Shown here: positions 7,642 through 16,589 of the stretch, piece by piece
Layout of the letters: every line of letters begins with the position of its first letter
How positions within the stretch are numbered: position 1 is the first letter of the stretch
Origin: Clostridiales bacterium
Lineage (GTDB): Bacteria > Bacillota > Clostridia > Saccharofermentanales > Saccharofermentanaceae
NCBI GenBank assembly: GCA_017513085.1
Contig: JAFWDK010000010.1
Span: 124,001 to 188,000, forward strand
Direction: 5' to 3'
Length of the DNA: 64,000 bases
Translations under genes and position numbers: made by a program
Notes under the pieces: generated by a model
The model's input: only the letters and a program-made list of their open reading frames with translations
Told to the model about the DNA's origin: nothing
The model's database searches: none

Positions 7642-9486
7642 ATGAGTGAAAAAATTCAAAATCGGGATGCTGAATTTGAAAGAAGAAGCAAAATTCTCGA
7701 TGATTTGTATAAGGATGTGGAGACCACCGCAGATAAGCTTGCAAATCTGCGGGGCTTTTTGTTTATAGCAGTTGTCGTTTTTCTTGTGCTTTTCTTCACG
7801 AAAGAAAGAATGATCTGGAATCTGATCATAGCTTTCGGCTTTTTTGTACTGTTTGTTGTAGTTGCTGCCCGTCATGCCCGATTCAAGAATAAACTTAAGC
7901 GATACAAAGTTCTGAAAGAAATCCATAGTCAATATATAGCAAGAACACAACATGATTTCGGTAAACTGACGGATACCGGGGCAGATCTTCAGGTCGAAAA
8001 ACACCCGTTTTCATCTGACCTGGATCTTTTTGGCGAACGGTCGCTATTCTCTTTGATGTCGGTGGCGCATACTTCCTTCGGCAGATCAACACTCCGCGAT
8101 TGGCTTTTTACAGCAGCTTCGGATGATCCGGACCGTGAACAGATCGTTCTTCGACAAGAAGCAGCTTCTGAGTTTGCTGAGCATCTCGATATGCTTCAGG
8201 ATCTGGAAGCCGATACCAAGATGAATGTTTCCAAACAAGGCTCTCCGCAGGCCCTTCTGGCATATATCGCATCAGATATTTCACAGTTGGATAAGAAAAT
8301 GGTCGTACTTCGCACTGTATGTACTATCCTACTGTGGGTTACTTTTGTGGCGGCTTTGATCATTGGAAAGTGGGCGTTTTTTGCGCCGGCCTTTTTCTTT
8401 GTTGTGCAGCTTATGCTGATGATGCTGTCTTACGGCAAAAACAGTACGATATTTACTCTTGTGGAGAAATTCTTTCCGGAACTTCGCGCGTACTCGAACA
8501 TTTTCACTTCTATTGAGAAGGCAGAAGTGAAGTCGGCTTTTCTGGTAAAACTGAAAGAGCAATTGTATTCCGAAAAGGTAAAAGAAGAGGGAGAGAAAGC
8601 ATCGTCTGCATCGAATCAATTGCAGTCTTTGTATCGGTGCTGTCTTCTGATTCAGGCACGTATGCAGCCTTTGCTGTACTTTGTTCTGAATATGGTTTTT
8701 CCTTTTGATGAACTTTGTATCCATCTTCTTGAAAAATGGAAACATACTTCAGGTAAAGAGATACCGGGTAAATTGAAGGCCATTGGAGAATGGGAAGCTG
8801 CAATGAGTCTGGCAGTAATGCGTTTTATCTATCCGGATGGATGTGTGCCGAAGATCCTGACATCCTCTTTGCCTGTGTTTGAAGCAAAAGAAATGGGACA
8901 TCCGTTGATTCCGGAAAAGAAAGTTGTACGTAATGATTTTTCACTGACAAAAGGATGTGCCATCATTACAGGTTCCAATATGTCTGGAAAAACGACTTTG
9001 CTGCGTACAGTTGGCATCAATATGGTGTTAGCATATGCCGGCGCTGTTTGCCCGACCAGTGAATTGTCTCTTTCGGTCATGAACCTTGGTGCTTCCATGA
9101 GGATCGAAGATAATCTTGGAGAAGGAGTGTCGACTTTCTATGCTGAGCTGATTAAGATCGAGAGGATCATCCGCCTTGCTTCCGGCGATCGTCCGTTATT
9201 GTACCTGATCGATGAGATCTTCCGGGGGACTAATTCAAAGGACCGTACGGATGGGGCTTGGATCGTTCTGAAGAAACTCAACAAACCTTCTATCATCGGA
9301 CTTATGTCGACACACGACTACGAACTTTGTAAGATGAATAGCAACAATGAAGTGAATCTGGTGTATTACCACTTTTCTGAATATTACGATGATGAAGGCT
9401 TGCATTTTGACTATAAACTGAAAGATGGTATGTCCACTCAGACAAACGCAAAATACCTTATGAAACTGGTTGGTATTGACGATTAG
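7642..9486 (+). CDS. Membrane-associated MutS-family ATPase
   Basis: The 614-residue product carries two N-terminal membrane helices (about residues 35-75), two more in the middle (about 220-265) and a C-terminal MutS domain V ATPase. The P-loop GSNMSGKTT spans residues 444-452 and the Walker B LYLIDEIFRGTNS has Asp524-Glu525. The mismatch-recognition domain of MutS1 is absent. These MutS-related membrane proteins are known in Firmicutes and Bacteroidetes, but their role is unknown. I chose ATG 7642 because upstream in-frame sequence overlaps the sirtuin tail and looks non-coding. The ribosome site AAGGA is unusually close to the start, one base away. Confidence 0.85.
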   Translation: MSEKIQNRDAEFERRSKILDDLYKDVETTADKLANLRGFLFIAVVVFLVLFFTKERMIWNLIIAFGFFVLFVVVAARHARFKNKLKRYKVLKEIHSQYIARTQHDFGKLTDTGADLQVEKHPFSSDLDLFGERSLFSLMSVAHTSFGRSTLRDWLFTAASDDPDREQIVLRQEAASEFAEHLDMLQDLEADTKMNVSKQGSPQALLAYIASDISQLDKKMVVLRTVCTILLWVTFVAALIIGKWAFFAPAFFFVVQLMLMMLSYGKNSTIFTLVEKFFPELRAYSNIFTSIEKAEVKSAFLVKLKEQLYSEKVKEEGEKASSASNQLQSLYRCCLLIQARMQPLLYFVLNMVFPFDELCIHLLEKWKHTSGKEIPGKLKAIGEWEAAMSLAVMRFIYPDGCVPKILTSSLPVFEAKEMGHPLIPEKKVVRNDFSLTKGCAIITGSNMSGKTTLLRTVGINMVLAYAGAVCPTSELSLSVMNLGASMRIEDNLGEGVSTFYAELIKIERIIRLASGDRPLLYLIDEIFRGTNSKDRTDGAWIVLKKLNKPSIIGLMSTHDYELCKMNSNNEVNLVYYHFSEYYDDEGLHFDYKLKDGMSTQTNAKYLMKLVGIDD

Positions 9487-9503
9487 TGTATATTAATGGT
9501 ATC

Positions 9504-9531
9504 TTGTTAAAATGCAAGATGATGATAGAAT
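9504..9531 (+). promoter_or_regulatory. Predicted lysA promoter
   Basis: TTGTTA (9504-9509) and TAGAAT (9526-9531) are spaced by 16 bases, matching four and five of six consensus positions. The 74-base gap is too short to hold a lysine riboswitch. Confidence 0.45.
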
Positions 9532-9560
9532 AGTTGCAAAAAGAAGAGAGGAAGTTCACC

Positions 9561-10808
9561 ATGATTTCTTATACTGAACAGATGAATTATTTTGGAAATA
9601 CCGATCCTGAGGCTCTGGCCAAGAAGTATGGCACGCCTTTGTATGTATATAACGAAAATATTCTTAGAAGACAGATGAAGCGTGTGGCGGGCATCCTCCC
9701 CAATCATCGGTTCACATCGAATTTTTCTATCAAGACAAATTCTAATCTGACTATCTTGAAGATGGCTTTTGAGGAAGGCTTGAATGCTGATGCGATGAGT
9801 CCGGGTGAGATCTTCGTTCTCAAGAAGGCCGGATTCCCGAGCGAACGTATCTTTTATGTCCCGAACAACGTTTCTGAGGAAGAGATGCAGTATGCCATTG
9901 ATGAGGGTGTTATGACCAGCCTTGACAGTCTGTCACAGTTGGAAATGTATGGTAGACTTTGCCCGGGTGGCCGTGTTTCTGTAAGATTGAATCCCGGAGT
10001 TGGTGCCGGTCACCATGAGAAGGTCGTTACGGCAGGAAAGAAGACCAAGTTCGGTGTTGCTGCCCAGGATATCGCATTGATCAAGGACGTGGCCAAGAAG
10101 TACGATCTCCATATTGTCGGCTTGAACCAGCATATCGGATCTCTGTTCATGGATTATAAGAATTATCTGGATGCTGTACACAATTTCCTTCACTATGCTG
10201 AAGATTTTGATGAACTCGAATTCCTTGATTTTGGCGGTGGATATGGTACACCGTATCACAAGCTTGAAGGTGAAGCCGAATTTGATATCGAAGCTTTCAA
10301 GGTCGAATTGGACGCATTGCTTCGCGATTGGAAAGAAAAGAGCGGGAAAGATGTGCTTTTCAAGATGGAGCCTGGCCGTTACATCGTTGCTGAAGGCGGC
10401 GTTCTTCTCGGCCGCGTGCATGCCGTAAAGGAGAATTATGGACATAAGTACGTCGGAACTGATGTCGGAATGAATGTGTTGATTCGTCCGGCGCTTTATG
10501 ATTCCTGGCATGATGTTGAGATCTATCGTGACGGAAAGCCTGTTCTTGACGGACAGACCGGTGAATACACGATCGTTGGAAATATCTGTGAAAGTGGAGA
10601 TATCGTTGCTAAAGACAGAGAAATCGTAACTCCGAAAGAGAAGGATATTGTAGTGGTTCTGGATACCGGAGCTTATGGATTTTCAATGAGTTCCAACTAC
10701 AACAACCGGTTGCGCCCGGCAGAAGTCCTTATCACTTCGGATGGCAAAGATGTTCTGATCCGCAGTCGGGAAACGTTTGAAGACCTGATCCGCCACTTTG
10801 ATATTTGA
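9561..10808 (+). CDS. lysA: Diaminopimelate decarboxylase
   Basis: This PLP enzyme of 415 residues converts meso-diaminopimelate to lysine, the last step of lysine synthesis, in the cytoplasm. The PLP lysine is Lys58 in NFSIKTNSN. The phosphate-binding GGGYGTPYH motif, the EPGRYIVAEGG block and the CESGD motif that contacts substrate are all present. The TTG at 9534 is rejected because AGAGGAAG sits seven bases before ATG 9561. The gene appears monocistronic, between the MutS-like gene and the kinase operon. Confidence 0.95.
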   Translation: MISYTEQMNYFGNTDPEALAKKYGTPLYVYNENILRRQMKRVAGILPNHRFTSNFSIKTNSNLTILKMAFEEGLNADAMSPGEIFVLKKAGFPSERIFYVPNNVSEEEMQYAIDEGVMTSLDSLSQLEMYGRLCPGGRVSVRLNPGVGAGHHEKVVTAGKKTKFGVAAQDIALIKDVAKKYDLHIVGLNQHIGSLFMDYKNYLDAVHNFLHYAEDFDELEFLDFGGGYGTPYHKLEGEAEFDIEAFKVELDALLRDWKEKSGKDVLFKMEPGRYIVAEGGVLLGRVHAVKENYGHKYVGTDVGMNVLIRPALYDSWHDVEIYRDGKPVLDGQTGEYTIVGNICESGDIVAKDREIVTPKEKDIVVVLDTGAYGFSMSSNYNNRLRPAEVLITSDGKDVLIRSRETFEDLIRHFDI

Positions 10809-10860
10809 ATAAATTGACTAGAAATGCCTTAAAATATCAAGAGAATTTAGTATAAATGTC

Positions 10861-10889
10861 TTGTAACCGACCGCCCCTTGAATTATAAT
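10861..10889 (+). promoter_or_regulatory. Predicted promoter of the kinase/vWA/phosphatase operon
   Basis: TTGTAA (10861-10866) and perfect TATAAT (10884-10889) are separated by 17 bases. The start of transcription would fall near 10896, just ahead of the GGGGG ribosome site of the kinase gene. Confidence 0.6.
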
Positions 10890-10919
10890 TTTAGCAGGCA
10901 TAATTTCGTGGGGGTGCAT

Positions 10920-12821
10920 ATGGCGAATTTTGCGGAGGTCTTGCAAGGTTTTAGTTCTCTTGTTATTGACTATTCTGCTTTACTTGAACTAGTAGACCCG
11001 GTGATTCAGAATTCACTGGTTACAACAATCATAAATCAGAATAAAACGGTTTATATCAGTAAGTCTTTTAAGGCTTTCCATGAATGTGTCGTTCGTGCCC
11101 ATAACCCCAATGACGACGGAATTCTTGAGGTGACGAAGGAGTCTTTACGCCGCCTCGTGGATGCGAAGATCCTGCGTGCCAGCAAGAGTGGTTCGACTGT
11201 AGATTTTTTTCTTGAACACCTGAAAAATGATGATGAATGCTTGCTTATCGGTCGTAACAGTACGGCCTTTATGCGCCTTCGAAATATCAATGCCAATGGT
11301 CTTTGTTCAGTTTTTGTCGTAGATAACGGAAACATCCGCTTTTATCCGGATGTGAATGCCTGCATGGAGAAGGAAGTTGCCTACTCTGTAAACCCGATTG
11401 CCGGAAATGTTGACTATATCGCTGTGGATATATATTTCAGTGTCGGTGACGTGGTTTATACAGACGAAAATGATGCGATCAAGCTTTCGTCGCTGATCAG
11501 TACCGGCGCCGAGGGTCTTGTTTTCAATACGAATCTTGATGGCTGGGTAGCTAAAGTCTATCATCGTGGCGGCATTACTCCGTTGCGCTGGTATAAACTT
11601 ATGAAAATGCGTGAACTCGGACTTGAAGCGGAAAATATCTGCTGGCCGTTCCGCCTGTTGTTTTCTAAAGATAAGGTGCCGGTCGGTTATCTGATGAGAA
11701 AAGCGTCAGGAGTAACCATAAGCCGTGCTTTTGACGGACCGGACGCCATGAATACATATTTCCCGTCATGGATGAGACTTCATGTGGTTGATTCTGCGCT
11801 GTCCTTTCTCCATATCATGGACTATCTTCACTTGCATGGCGTTCTTGTAGGAGATATTCAGCTTAAGAATGCCATGATCGATGATGAGGATCATGTCTAT
11901 CTTATTGATATTGATAGTGTTCAGTATCAGGATCTCCCTTGCCCGGTAGGTACGGAAGAGTTTACCCGTCCGGAGCTTTGGAATAAATCGTTTGTTTCTT
12001 TTCTGAGAAGACCTCAGGATGAGGATTATTCTATAGCGATTCTTGTTTTCTCGATGCTTTTCTGCGGCCAGCATCCATATGCTCAGCGCAACGGCCTGGA
12101 GACGCTTCGTGATGAAATGGAAGCAAGATCTTTTCCCTATACTGTCGATGATTCACAGAATGAACGTATACCGATCGGTGGATACGATAAGATCTGGGAT
12201 GCGTTGACACCTACTTTAAAGGATATGTTTGTCCGTGCATTTGCCAGGGGCGAGCTTTTTGATTCCGTAGAATGGACGATTGCGCTTACTGAATACCGTG
12301 AGAAGTTGAGTAAGCATGAGATCGAAGATGAGGAGTACTACAATGTATTCCCGTATTTTGAGGAAGAACAGGACGAGGATGTTCCGAAGAAAAAGCATAT
12401 TGGAAAGGTCAGTGTCAGAGAGGCAGTCATGAATTCCAACTGGAATTCTGCCGATACTGCAGATCTGTATGCAAAACAGGTTGACGGGAAGGAGCGTGCG
12501 CAAGAGACCTCCAGACCGCGTGTTCAGAATACTCCTAAGATGGGTGGAAATACCGGCGGTTATGTTCCTCCGAAAAAGCCCGAGCCTCGCCCTCAGTATG
12601 AGAAGCAGAGTTCCGAGCAATCTCCTTTTGCTTCGAAACCTTCTGCAGATAAGAGTTATAATAATAGTAGCCGGATCATTTCATCACCGGCTCCAGCGCA
12701 GCAGACACATTTGCCGATGAATGACAAGCCTGACGGATTTTCCAAGATTAAGCTCGCGGCTGTCCTGTTGATTCTTCTGGGACTTGGTCTGGTTGCTTTG
12801 ATTTACTATTTGTTGAGATGA
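10920..12821 (+). CDS. YegI-like protein kinase with extra N-terminal domain and C-terminal membrane anchor
   Basis: The 633-residue product has three parts. Residues 1-150 form an alpha/beta domain with a hydrophobic strand ending in IDYS (Asp17) and a later LLIGRNSTAF strand, somewhat PIN-like but without clear catalytic acids. Residues 190-430 are a Ser/Thr-kinase-like domain: GAEGLVF loop, Lys212 in VAKVYH, Asp312 with Asn317 in GDIQLKNAM, and Asp330 in place of the DFG Asp. A proline-rich linker leads to a single membrane helix at about 610-630, giving a tail-anchored topology. The GGGGGTG site before ATG 10920 decides the start. It heads a four-gene operon equivalent to E. coli yegI-yegL-yegK. 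Confidence 0.8.
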   Translation: MANFAEVLQGFSSLVIDYSALLELVDPVIQNSLVTTIINQNKTVYISKSFKAFHECVVRAHNPNDDGILEVTKESLRRLVDAKILRASKSGSTVDFFLEHLKNDDECLLIGRNSTAFMRLRNINANGLCSVFVVDNGNIRFYPDVNACMEKEVAYSVNPIAGNVDYIAVDIYFSVGDVVYTDENDAIKLSSLISTGAEGLVFNTNLDGWVAKVYHRGGITPLRWYKLMKMRELGLEAENICWPFRLLFSKDKVPVGYLMRKASGVTISRAFDGPDAMNTYFPSWMRLHVVDSALSFLHIMDYLHLHGVLVGDIQLKNAMIDDEDHVYLIDIDSVQYQDLPCPVGTEEFTRPELWNKSFVSFLRRPQDEDYSIAILVFSMLFCGQHPYAQRNGLETLRDEMEARSFPYTVDDSQNERIPIGGYDKIWDALTPTLKDMFVRAFARGELFDSVEWTIALTEYREKLSKHEIEDEEYYNVFPYFEEEQDEDVPKKKHIGKVSVREAVMNSNWNSADTADLYAKQVDGKERAQETSRPRVQNTPKMGGNTGGYVPPKKPEPRPQYEKQSSEQSPFASKPSADKSYNNSSRIISSPAPAQQTHLPMNDKPDGFSKIKLAAVLLILLGLGLVALIYYLLR

Positions 12822-12831
12822 GGAGGAATAT

Positions 12832-13572
12832 ATGAGTAGCGATATTGGTGGTTTTTCAAAATCAGATTTTGGCAGCAGCACTAGACGCCGTCTGCCGATT
12901 TGCTTTTGTTTGGACATCAGCGGTTCTATGGCGGGGTATCCGATCGAGCAGCTGAATGATGGTCTGCAGAGTTTCTTTTCTTCTATTCGTGAGAATGAGG
13001 AGACACGTTCTTCCGCAGATATTGCAATCATTACTTTTGGCGGTTCCGTAGATATCTTCCTTCCTTTCGGAAAAACCAGTAAAGACCAGAGCATCCCAAG
13101 ATTGCAGGCAACGACAAGTTTGACGCCGATCGGTGAGGGTATCCTGACCGCTCTTGAACTTCTCGATGCCCGTAAGATCGGCTATAAGCAGATGGGTATC
13201 AAATATTATCAGCCATGGCTGGTCGTTATCACAGATGGTGCTCCGCAAGGCACCAATGCTGTAGAAAATATGGAGAAAGCTATAGCTGCGGTTCGTGAAC
13301 TCGAAGATAATGAGAAACTGGTCGTATTTAATATTGGTGTAGGTAACAGCGCGGATTTCCCGATGTTGCAGAGACTGTCCGGAAAGAGAGATAAGCCTAT
13401 CTCGATCAGCACGGCTCAGTTTGGTAAGTTGTTCGCGTTCCTCGGTTCCAGTAGTTCTTCTGTTGTTTCCAACAGTATGGGAAGTGACGCTCTCTATAAT
13501 CTGAATCAGGAGCCGGAAGGCACTTCCATTGCGATGGAAGACTTCTTCCGCACGATAGAGGAGAGTCAGTAA
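12832..13572 (+). CDS. TerY/YegL-like von Willebrand factor A domain protein
   Basis: This 246-residue vWA protein has an intact metal-ion-dependent adhesion site: Asp28, Ser30 and Ser32 in DISGSM, a Thr in TSLTPIGEG and an Asp in VITDGAPQG. It lacks a signal peptide, so it acts in the cytoplasm. In TerY-P systems such proteins work with a kinase and a PP2C phosphatase, probably as the module that binds targets or metals. The C-terminus is Ser-rich and probably flexible. The gene follows the kinase by 10 bp with a strong GAGGAGG site, and the phosphatase starts 1 bp after its stop. Confidence 0.88.
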   Translation: MSSDIGGFSKSDFGSSTRRRLPICFCLDISGSMAGYPIEQLNDGLQSFFSSIRENEETRSSADIAIITFGGSVDIFLPFGKTSKDQSIPRLQATTSLTPIGEGILTALELLDARKIGYKQMGIKYYQPWLVVITDGAPQGTNAVENMEKAIAAVRELEDNEKLVVFNIGVGNSADFPMLQRLSGKRDKPISISTAQFGKLFAFLGSSSSSVVSNSMGSDALYNLNQEPEGTSIAMEDFFRTIEESQ

Positions 13573-13573
13573 C

Positions 13574-14770
13574 ATGCGTCCGGAGCCGATATTGGCGAAT
13601 GTTTCTCTAATAGGGAATAAGCATATCAATCGTAATACGCCTTGTGAGGATTCGTCCTTTTCACTTACCAGAAATGGTGTTTCTGTAGTCTGTATTTCCG
13701 ATGGAGCCGGTGGTTCCAAGTATACGCATGCCCGATATGGTTCTAAGTGCGCTGTGGAATGTGTTGCAGAACTTCTGACGAGTCATTTTGATGCGTTCTA
13801 TTTTGAGAATAGAGAGAGTGTCTGCAGAAGCATTCTGGTGACTGCAGTACACTCCAAAATGGCGGATCTGCTTGTCGAACATGAATTAGATGGCCTGGAA
13901 AGACTGTCTTGTACTTTGCTGTTCGTTGCGGTCAAGGGAGATCTTGTTCTGGCCGGACATATTGGCGATGGTTTAATTTGCAGGGTGTCCCCGCACGGAC
14001 TGTCTCCGCTGACGCTTCCCGCAAATGGCGAGAATGCCTCTTCCACATATTTTATTACGTTTCCTAATGCGCAGGAATACCTTCGTCTGATTAAGACGAC
14101 GACAGACAATACCCATGCTTTTGTTCTGATGTCAGATGGCGTGGAGGATATGGTCTATGATGCTTCCAACCAACTGGTCAGACCGGTTGTTGCGCGTCTG
14201 GCAGAGTTGGCTTCTCAAGGAAAAGAGAAAGCGGAAGAGGCTCTTGCGGCTACAATTAAGGAATTTGTTGTCGATGCAAGTCAGAATTCAGATGATGCAT
14301 CGGTTGGGATATTGTATTTGACAGGTACTTCGGCACCTGATTTTTCGGCTTTGGCTGATAGTAAAGCTAAAGTTGAGAGAGATTTTAACGACACGATGCG
14401 AGCTGTACAGATGGAATTGGTTCCACAAGTTAAGCATGCGCAGGAAATTCTTTCGAAAATCAATTGCCAAAGTACGCCTGAAAGTGGTAAATTAGAAGGT
14501 AAGAATACTGTCGATGATGAGTCTGTGGATGGCAATAGGGATAAAATGGATTCGGAGTCGACAGCGAGTGAGCATAAAGATGCTGATTTGAAGGATTCTG
14601 ACAAGACGGGCAAACTGGTCGGAAGTGAGACGGAGACAGAACAAGAGGAATCTCGTTCTAGTAAGCTGGAGATTCCGAATGGACGCAAGGTTGTTCCTTT
14701 GTGGGCGTTTTTGTTAATGACCGGACTCTTCATCGCAGCATTAATTGTACTGGCAATCATCGGATTGTAA
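13574..14770 (+). CDS. PP2C-family protein phosphatase, tail-anchored
   Basis: The 398-residue product is a metal-dependent Ser/Thr phosphatase. PP2C motifs are Asp26 (CEDSSFS), Asp43 (SDGAGG), GHIGDG, a later MSDGVED and the C-terminal NSDDASVG. The domain covers roughly residues 5-255. A charged Ser/Glu/Asp-rich linker follows (about 285-370), then a single membrane helix at about 373-397. Kinase and phosphatase thus share tail-anchored topology and can meet at the membrane surface. It presumably reverses phosphorylation by the kinase two genes upstream, as proposed for YegK (inference). Confidence 0.87.
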   Translation: MRPEPILANVSLIGNKHINRNTPCEDSSFSLTRNGVSVVCISDGAGGSKYTHARYGSKCAVECVAELLTSHFDAFYFENRESVCRSILVTAVHSKMADLLVEHELDGLERLSCTLLFVAVKGDLVLAGHIGDGLICRVSPHGLSPLTLPANGENASSTYFITFPNAQEYLRLIKTTTDNTHAFVLMSDGVEDMVYDASNQLVRPVVARLAELASQGKEKAEEALAATIKEFVVDASQNSDDASVGILYLTGTSAPDFSALADSKAKVERDFNDTMRAVQMELVPQVKHAQEILSKINCQSTPESGKLEGKNTVDDESVDGNRDKMDSESTASEHKDADLKDSDKTGKLVGSETETEQEESRSSKLEIPNGRKVVPLWAFLLMTGLFIAALIVLAIIGL

Positions 14771-14781
14771 TTGGGGGCAGT

Positions 14782-15390
14782 ATGAGTGAGATCGTTAAAC
14801 AGAGAAAATATAACTTCGTATCATCAGTGAAGTTGCCGAAACTCGAGGAGATCATCGAGGCAGCTTCTGATTTTTCCACGCCTACTGAAAAGAAGATCTT
14901 AGTCGGTGAAGACCAGACAAAGAAGAAGAGCATCGAAGATATCACCAAACAGGTGACCATGTCCAAGGAACAGCTCGAACTTCAGAAGCTGGGTATTGCT
15001 GTTGCGGATGCCGAAATCAAGCGTGCTAAGGAGAAGGAACTTGCTCGTGCAGAGGAGCTTCGCCGTCTGTGTAAAGAACGCGAGATGATGGCCCAGAAGC
15101 GTGCGGAAGAAGAAGCGATGAAGGCCGCTGATGGAACAACGGCGAAGAAGACTATTGTTGAAGAATCTTTTTCAGAAGCAGATGTTCCGGAAGAAATCGA
15201 GGAGAAGGTTTATGCCGATCTCTCCGAAGTGGCCGAGAATCCTTTCGACGAGAGCAAAGCTGCGAAGAAGAGAGAGCCGGCTGAGAAGCATGAATTCCAG
15301 GAGACCATTCTTGAAGATGACTATACAGAAGAGATGGACTTCCTGGATGATAGTTCCGAGTCAGTCGATGATGACTTCCTGGATTTCTGA
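14782..15390 (+). CDS. Acidic coiled-coil protein of unknown function, fourth gene of the kinase operon
   Basis: I do not recognise this 202-residue protein. Residues 60-120 are rich in Ala, Glu, Lys and Arg with heptad spacing, predicting a long coiled coil. The last 80 residues are strongly acidic, ending in a run of Asp, Ser, Phe and Leu. It lacks a signal or membrane segment. The start is ATG 14782 with GGGGG before it, the same ribosome-site style as the kinase gene. It is the last gene before a strong terminator, so it belongs to the operon. A role as substrate or adaptor of the kinase/phosphatase pair is a guess. Confidence 0.7.
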   Translation: MSEIVKQRKYNFVSSVKLPKLEEIIEAASDFSTPTEKKILVGEDQTKKKSIEDITKQVTMSKEQLELQKLGIAVADAEIKRAKEKELARAEELRRLCKEREMMAQKRAEEEAMKAADGTTAKKTIVEESFSEADVPEEIEEKVYADLSEVAENPFDESKAAKKREPAEKHEFQETILEDDYTEEMDFLDDSSESVDDDFLDF

Positions 15391-15418
15391 TCATTAGTCG
15401 TAACCCATAGAATTATTA

Positions 15419-15456
15419 AGGCCTGCAGAAATAAACTGCAGGCCTGTTTGTTTTTT
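15419..15456 (+). terminator. Rho-independent terminator of the kinase operon
   Basis: A perfect 10-bp stem, AGGCCTGCAG (15419-15428) with CTGCAGGCCT (15436-15445), has a 7-base loop and is followed by a T-rich run. It separates this operon from the convergent mraY gene. Confidence 0.93.
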
Positions 15457-15488
15457 GTGGGGTTTGAAACATGAAGGGAATTGAATAT

Positions 15489-16460
15489 TCAGATACGACA
15501 CCTTACTAATAGAATAAGTATGTAGATTGAATTGATGGCAACGTGAAGGAGAATAAATCTCTCGGTTACTTTCTGGTTTGCCCAACCTAATTCCTTACGG
15601 CAATGATCGTGAAGCGGTGTACGGATGCCTTTCAAAGGATCGAGTTTCTTCTTAGTTGCGCGGAGAACGGCGAGTTTCAGAAGAGAAGAACCGCCATCGC
15701 AGATCAACGGAAGACAGATGATGATGTATGAGAATGGATTGGCCGTAGCCATGGCAAAAAGAGCCAGAAGAACGCCGATTGCCTGAGAACCGGAATCTCC
15801 CATCAGCAAGGTGCTCGGATGACAGTTGAACCAGAGATAAACACCTAATACCGGAACAAGATAGATCATAGCACTCTGTATCATGGATGTTGGTCCTGCT
15901 GTGATCACGGTCATCAAAATAAAGGTTATTGTTGCCACCATGGACATTCCGCCGCAAAGACCATCTACGCCGTCGCTTGCGTTAGTGAAATTTATGGAAA
16001 GCCATACAAGAAGCGCGGCCAGAACGATATACAAAGGAAATGGTATGGTAAAATAAATATTCAGAGAGAAGATATATATAGTTCTCGGGAATAGTAAAGC
16101 GGCCAGCACGGCTGATCCCAGAGCAACGAATATGTCGGTTAACGCTTTCTTCATTGCGCTCCAGTTGTGCTTGTCATCCAGAAATCCGAAAATAGCAGCA
16201 CATAGAACGAATAGATATACACCGGCTTCTTTTATTGTGAGTGTAGTGAAAAGGGCAAGGCTTACGATCATGCAACTGATGAATATGATGCCGGCGCTGG
16301 TCGGTTTTCCCTTGGCACTGGCGCCGTCAACGGCAAAAGCTCTGCCGCCGTCAGTCGGAAGATACTTGTTTTGTCTTCTTAATGCGATATAAGTAGTAAT
16401 AAGCGTAAATATAGGTCCGATAAGTCCCCAATACTTCGATGGAAACAGATATGCAAACAA
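15489..16460 (-). CDS. mraY: Phospho-N-acetylmuramoyl-pentapeptide-transferase (MraY) or close family member
   Basis: This polytopic membrane enzyme of the MraY/WecA superfamily transfers a phospho-sugar to undecaprenyl phosphate, which in peptidoglycan synthesis makes lipid I. Signature motifs are GFLDD, NFTNASDGVDGL, LMGDSGSQAIG and TPLHDHCRKELGW. The last replaces the usual three-histidine motif with HDH. About ten membrane helices are visible. The start is uncertain: TTG 16460 has GGGGG about eight bases upstream, while TTG 16499 would add 13 residues with a poor ribosome site. It stands alone, away from a division/wall cluster, and is divergent from argS. A different WecA-like sugar transferase remains possible. 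Confidence 0.85.
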   Translation of the reverse strand: MFAYLFPSKYWGLIGPIFTLITTYIALRRQNKYLPTDGGRAFAVDGASAKGKPTSAGIIFISCMIVSLALFTTLTIKEAGVYLFVLCAAIFGFLDDKHNWSAMKKALTDIFVALGSAVLAALLFPRTIYIFSLNIYFTIPFPLYIVLAALLVWLSINFTNASDGVDGLCGGMSMVATITFILMTVITAGPTSMIQSAMIYLVPVLGVYLWFNCHPSTLLMGDSGSQAIGVLLALFAMATANPFSYIIICLPLICDGGSSLLKLAVLRATKKKLDPLKGIRTPLHDHCRKELGWANQKVTERFILLHVAINSIYILILLVRCRI

Positions 16461-16531
16461 ACTAAATACCCCCACTTTGAAACAGTTCTTTTCAAGCAAA
16501 ACCTATAATAACACAAATTAAAATAATATAG

Positions 16532-16537
16532 TATAAT
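16532..16537 (+). promoter_or_regulatory. Possible -10 box for argS
   Basis: TATAAT lies 52 bases before ATG 16590 in a very A/T-rich divergent region. No convincing -35 is seen at 17 bases, and there is no T-box leader in the short gap. Confidence 0.35.
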
Positions 16538-16589
16538 ATACGGACGAGTTACTTTTAACAGAAATGTACTTGAGATAGGAGACTTTTTC

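Noticed and set aside
9487..9560. Lysine riboswitch before lysA
   Set aside because: The gap is only 74 bases, too short for the element, and no conserved core is seen.
9534..9560. TTG start for lysA at 9534
   Set aside because: No ribosome site precedes it, while ATG 9561 has one at ideal distance.
16500..16589. T-box leader before argS
   Set aside because: The space is 90 bases, A/T-rich, with no stem and no T-box sequence.
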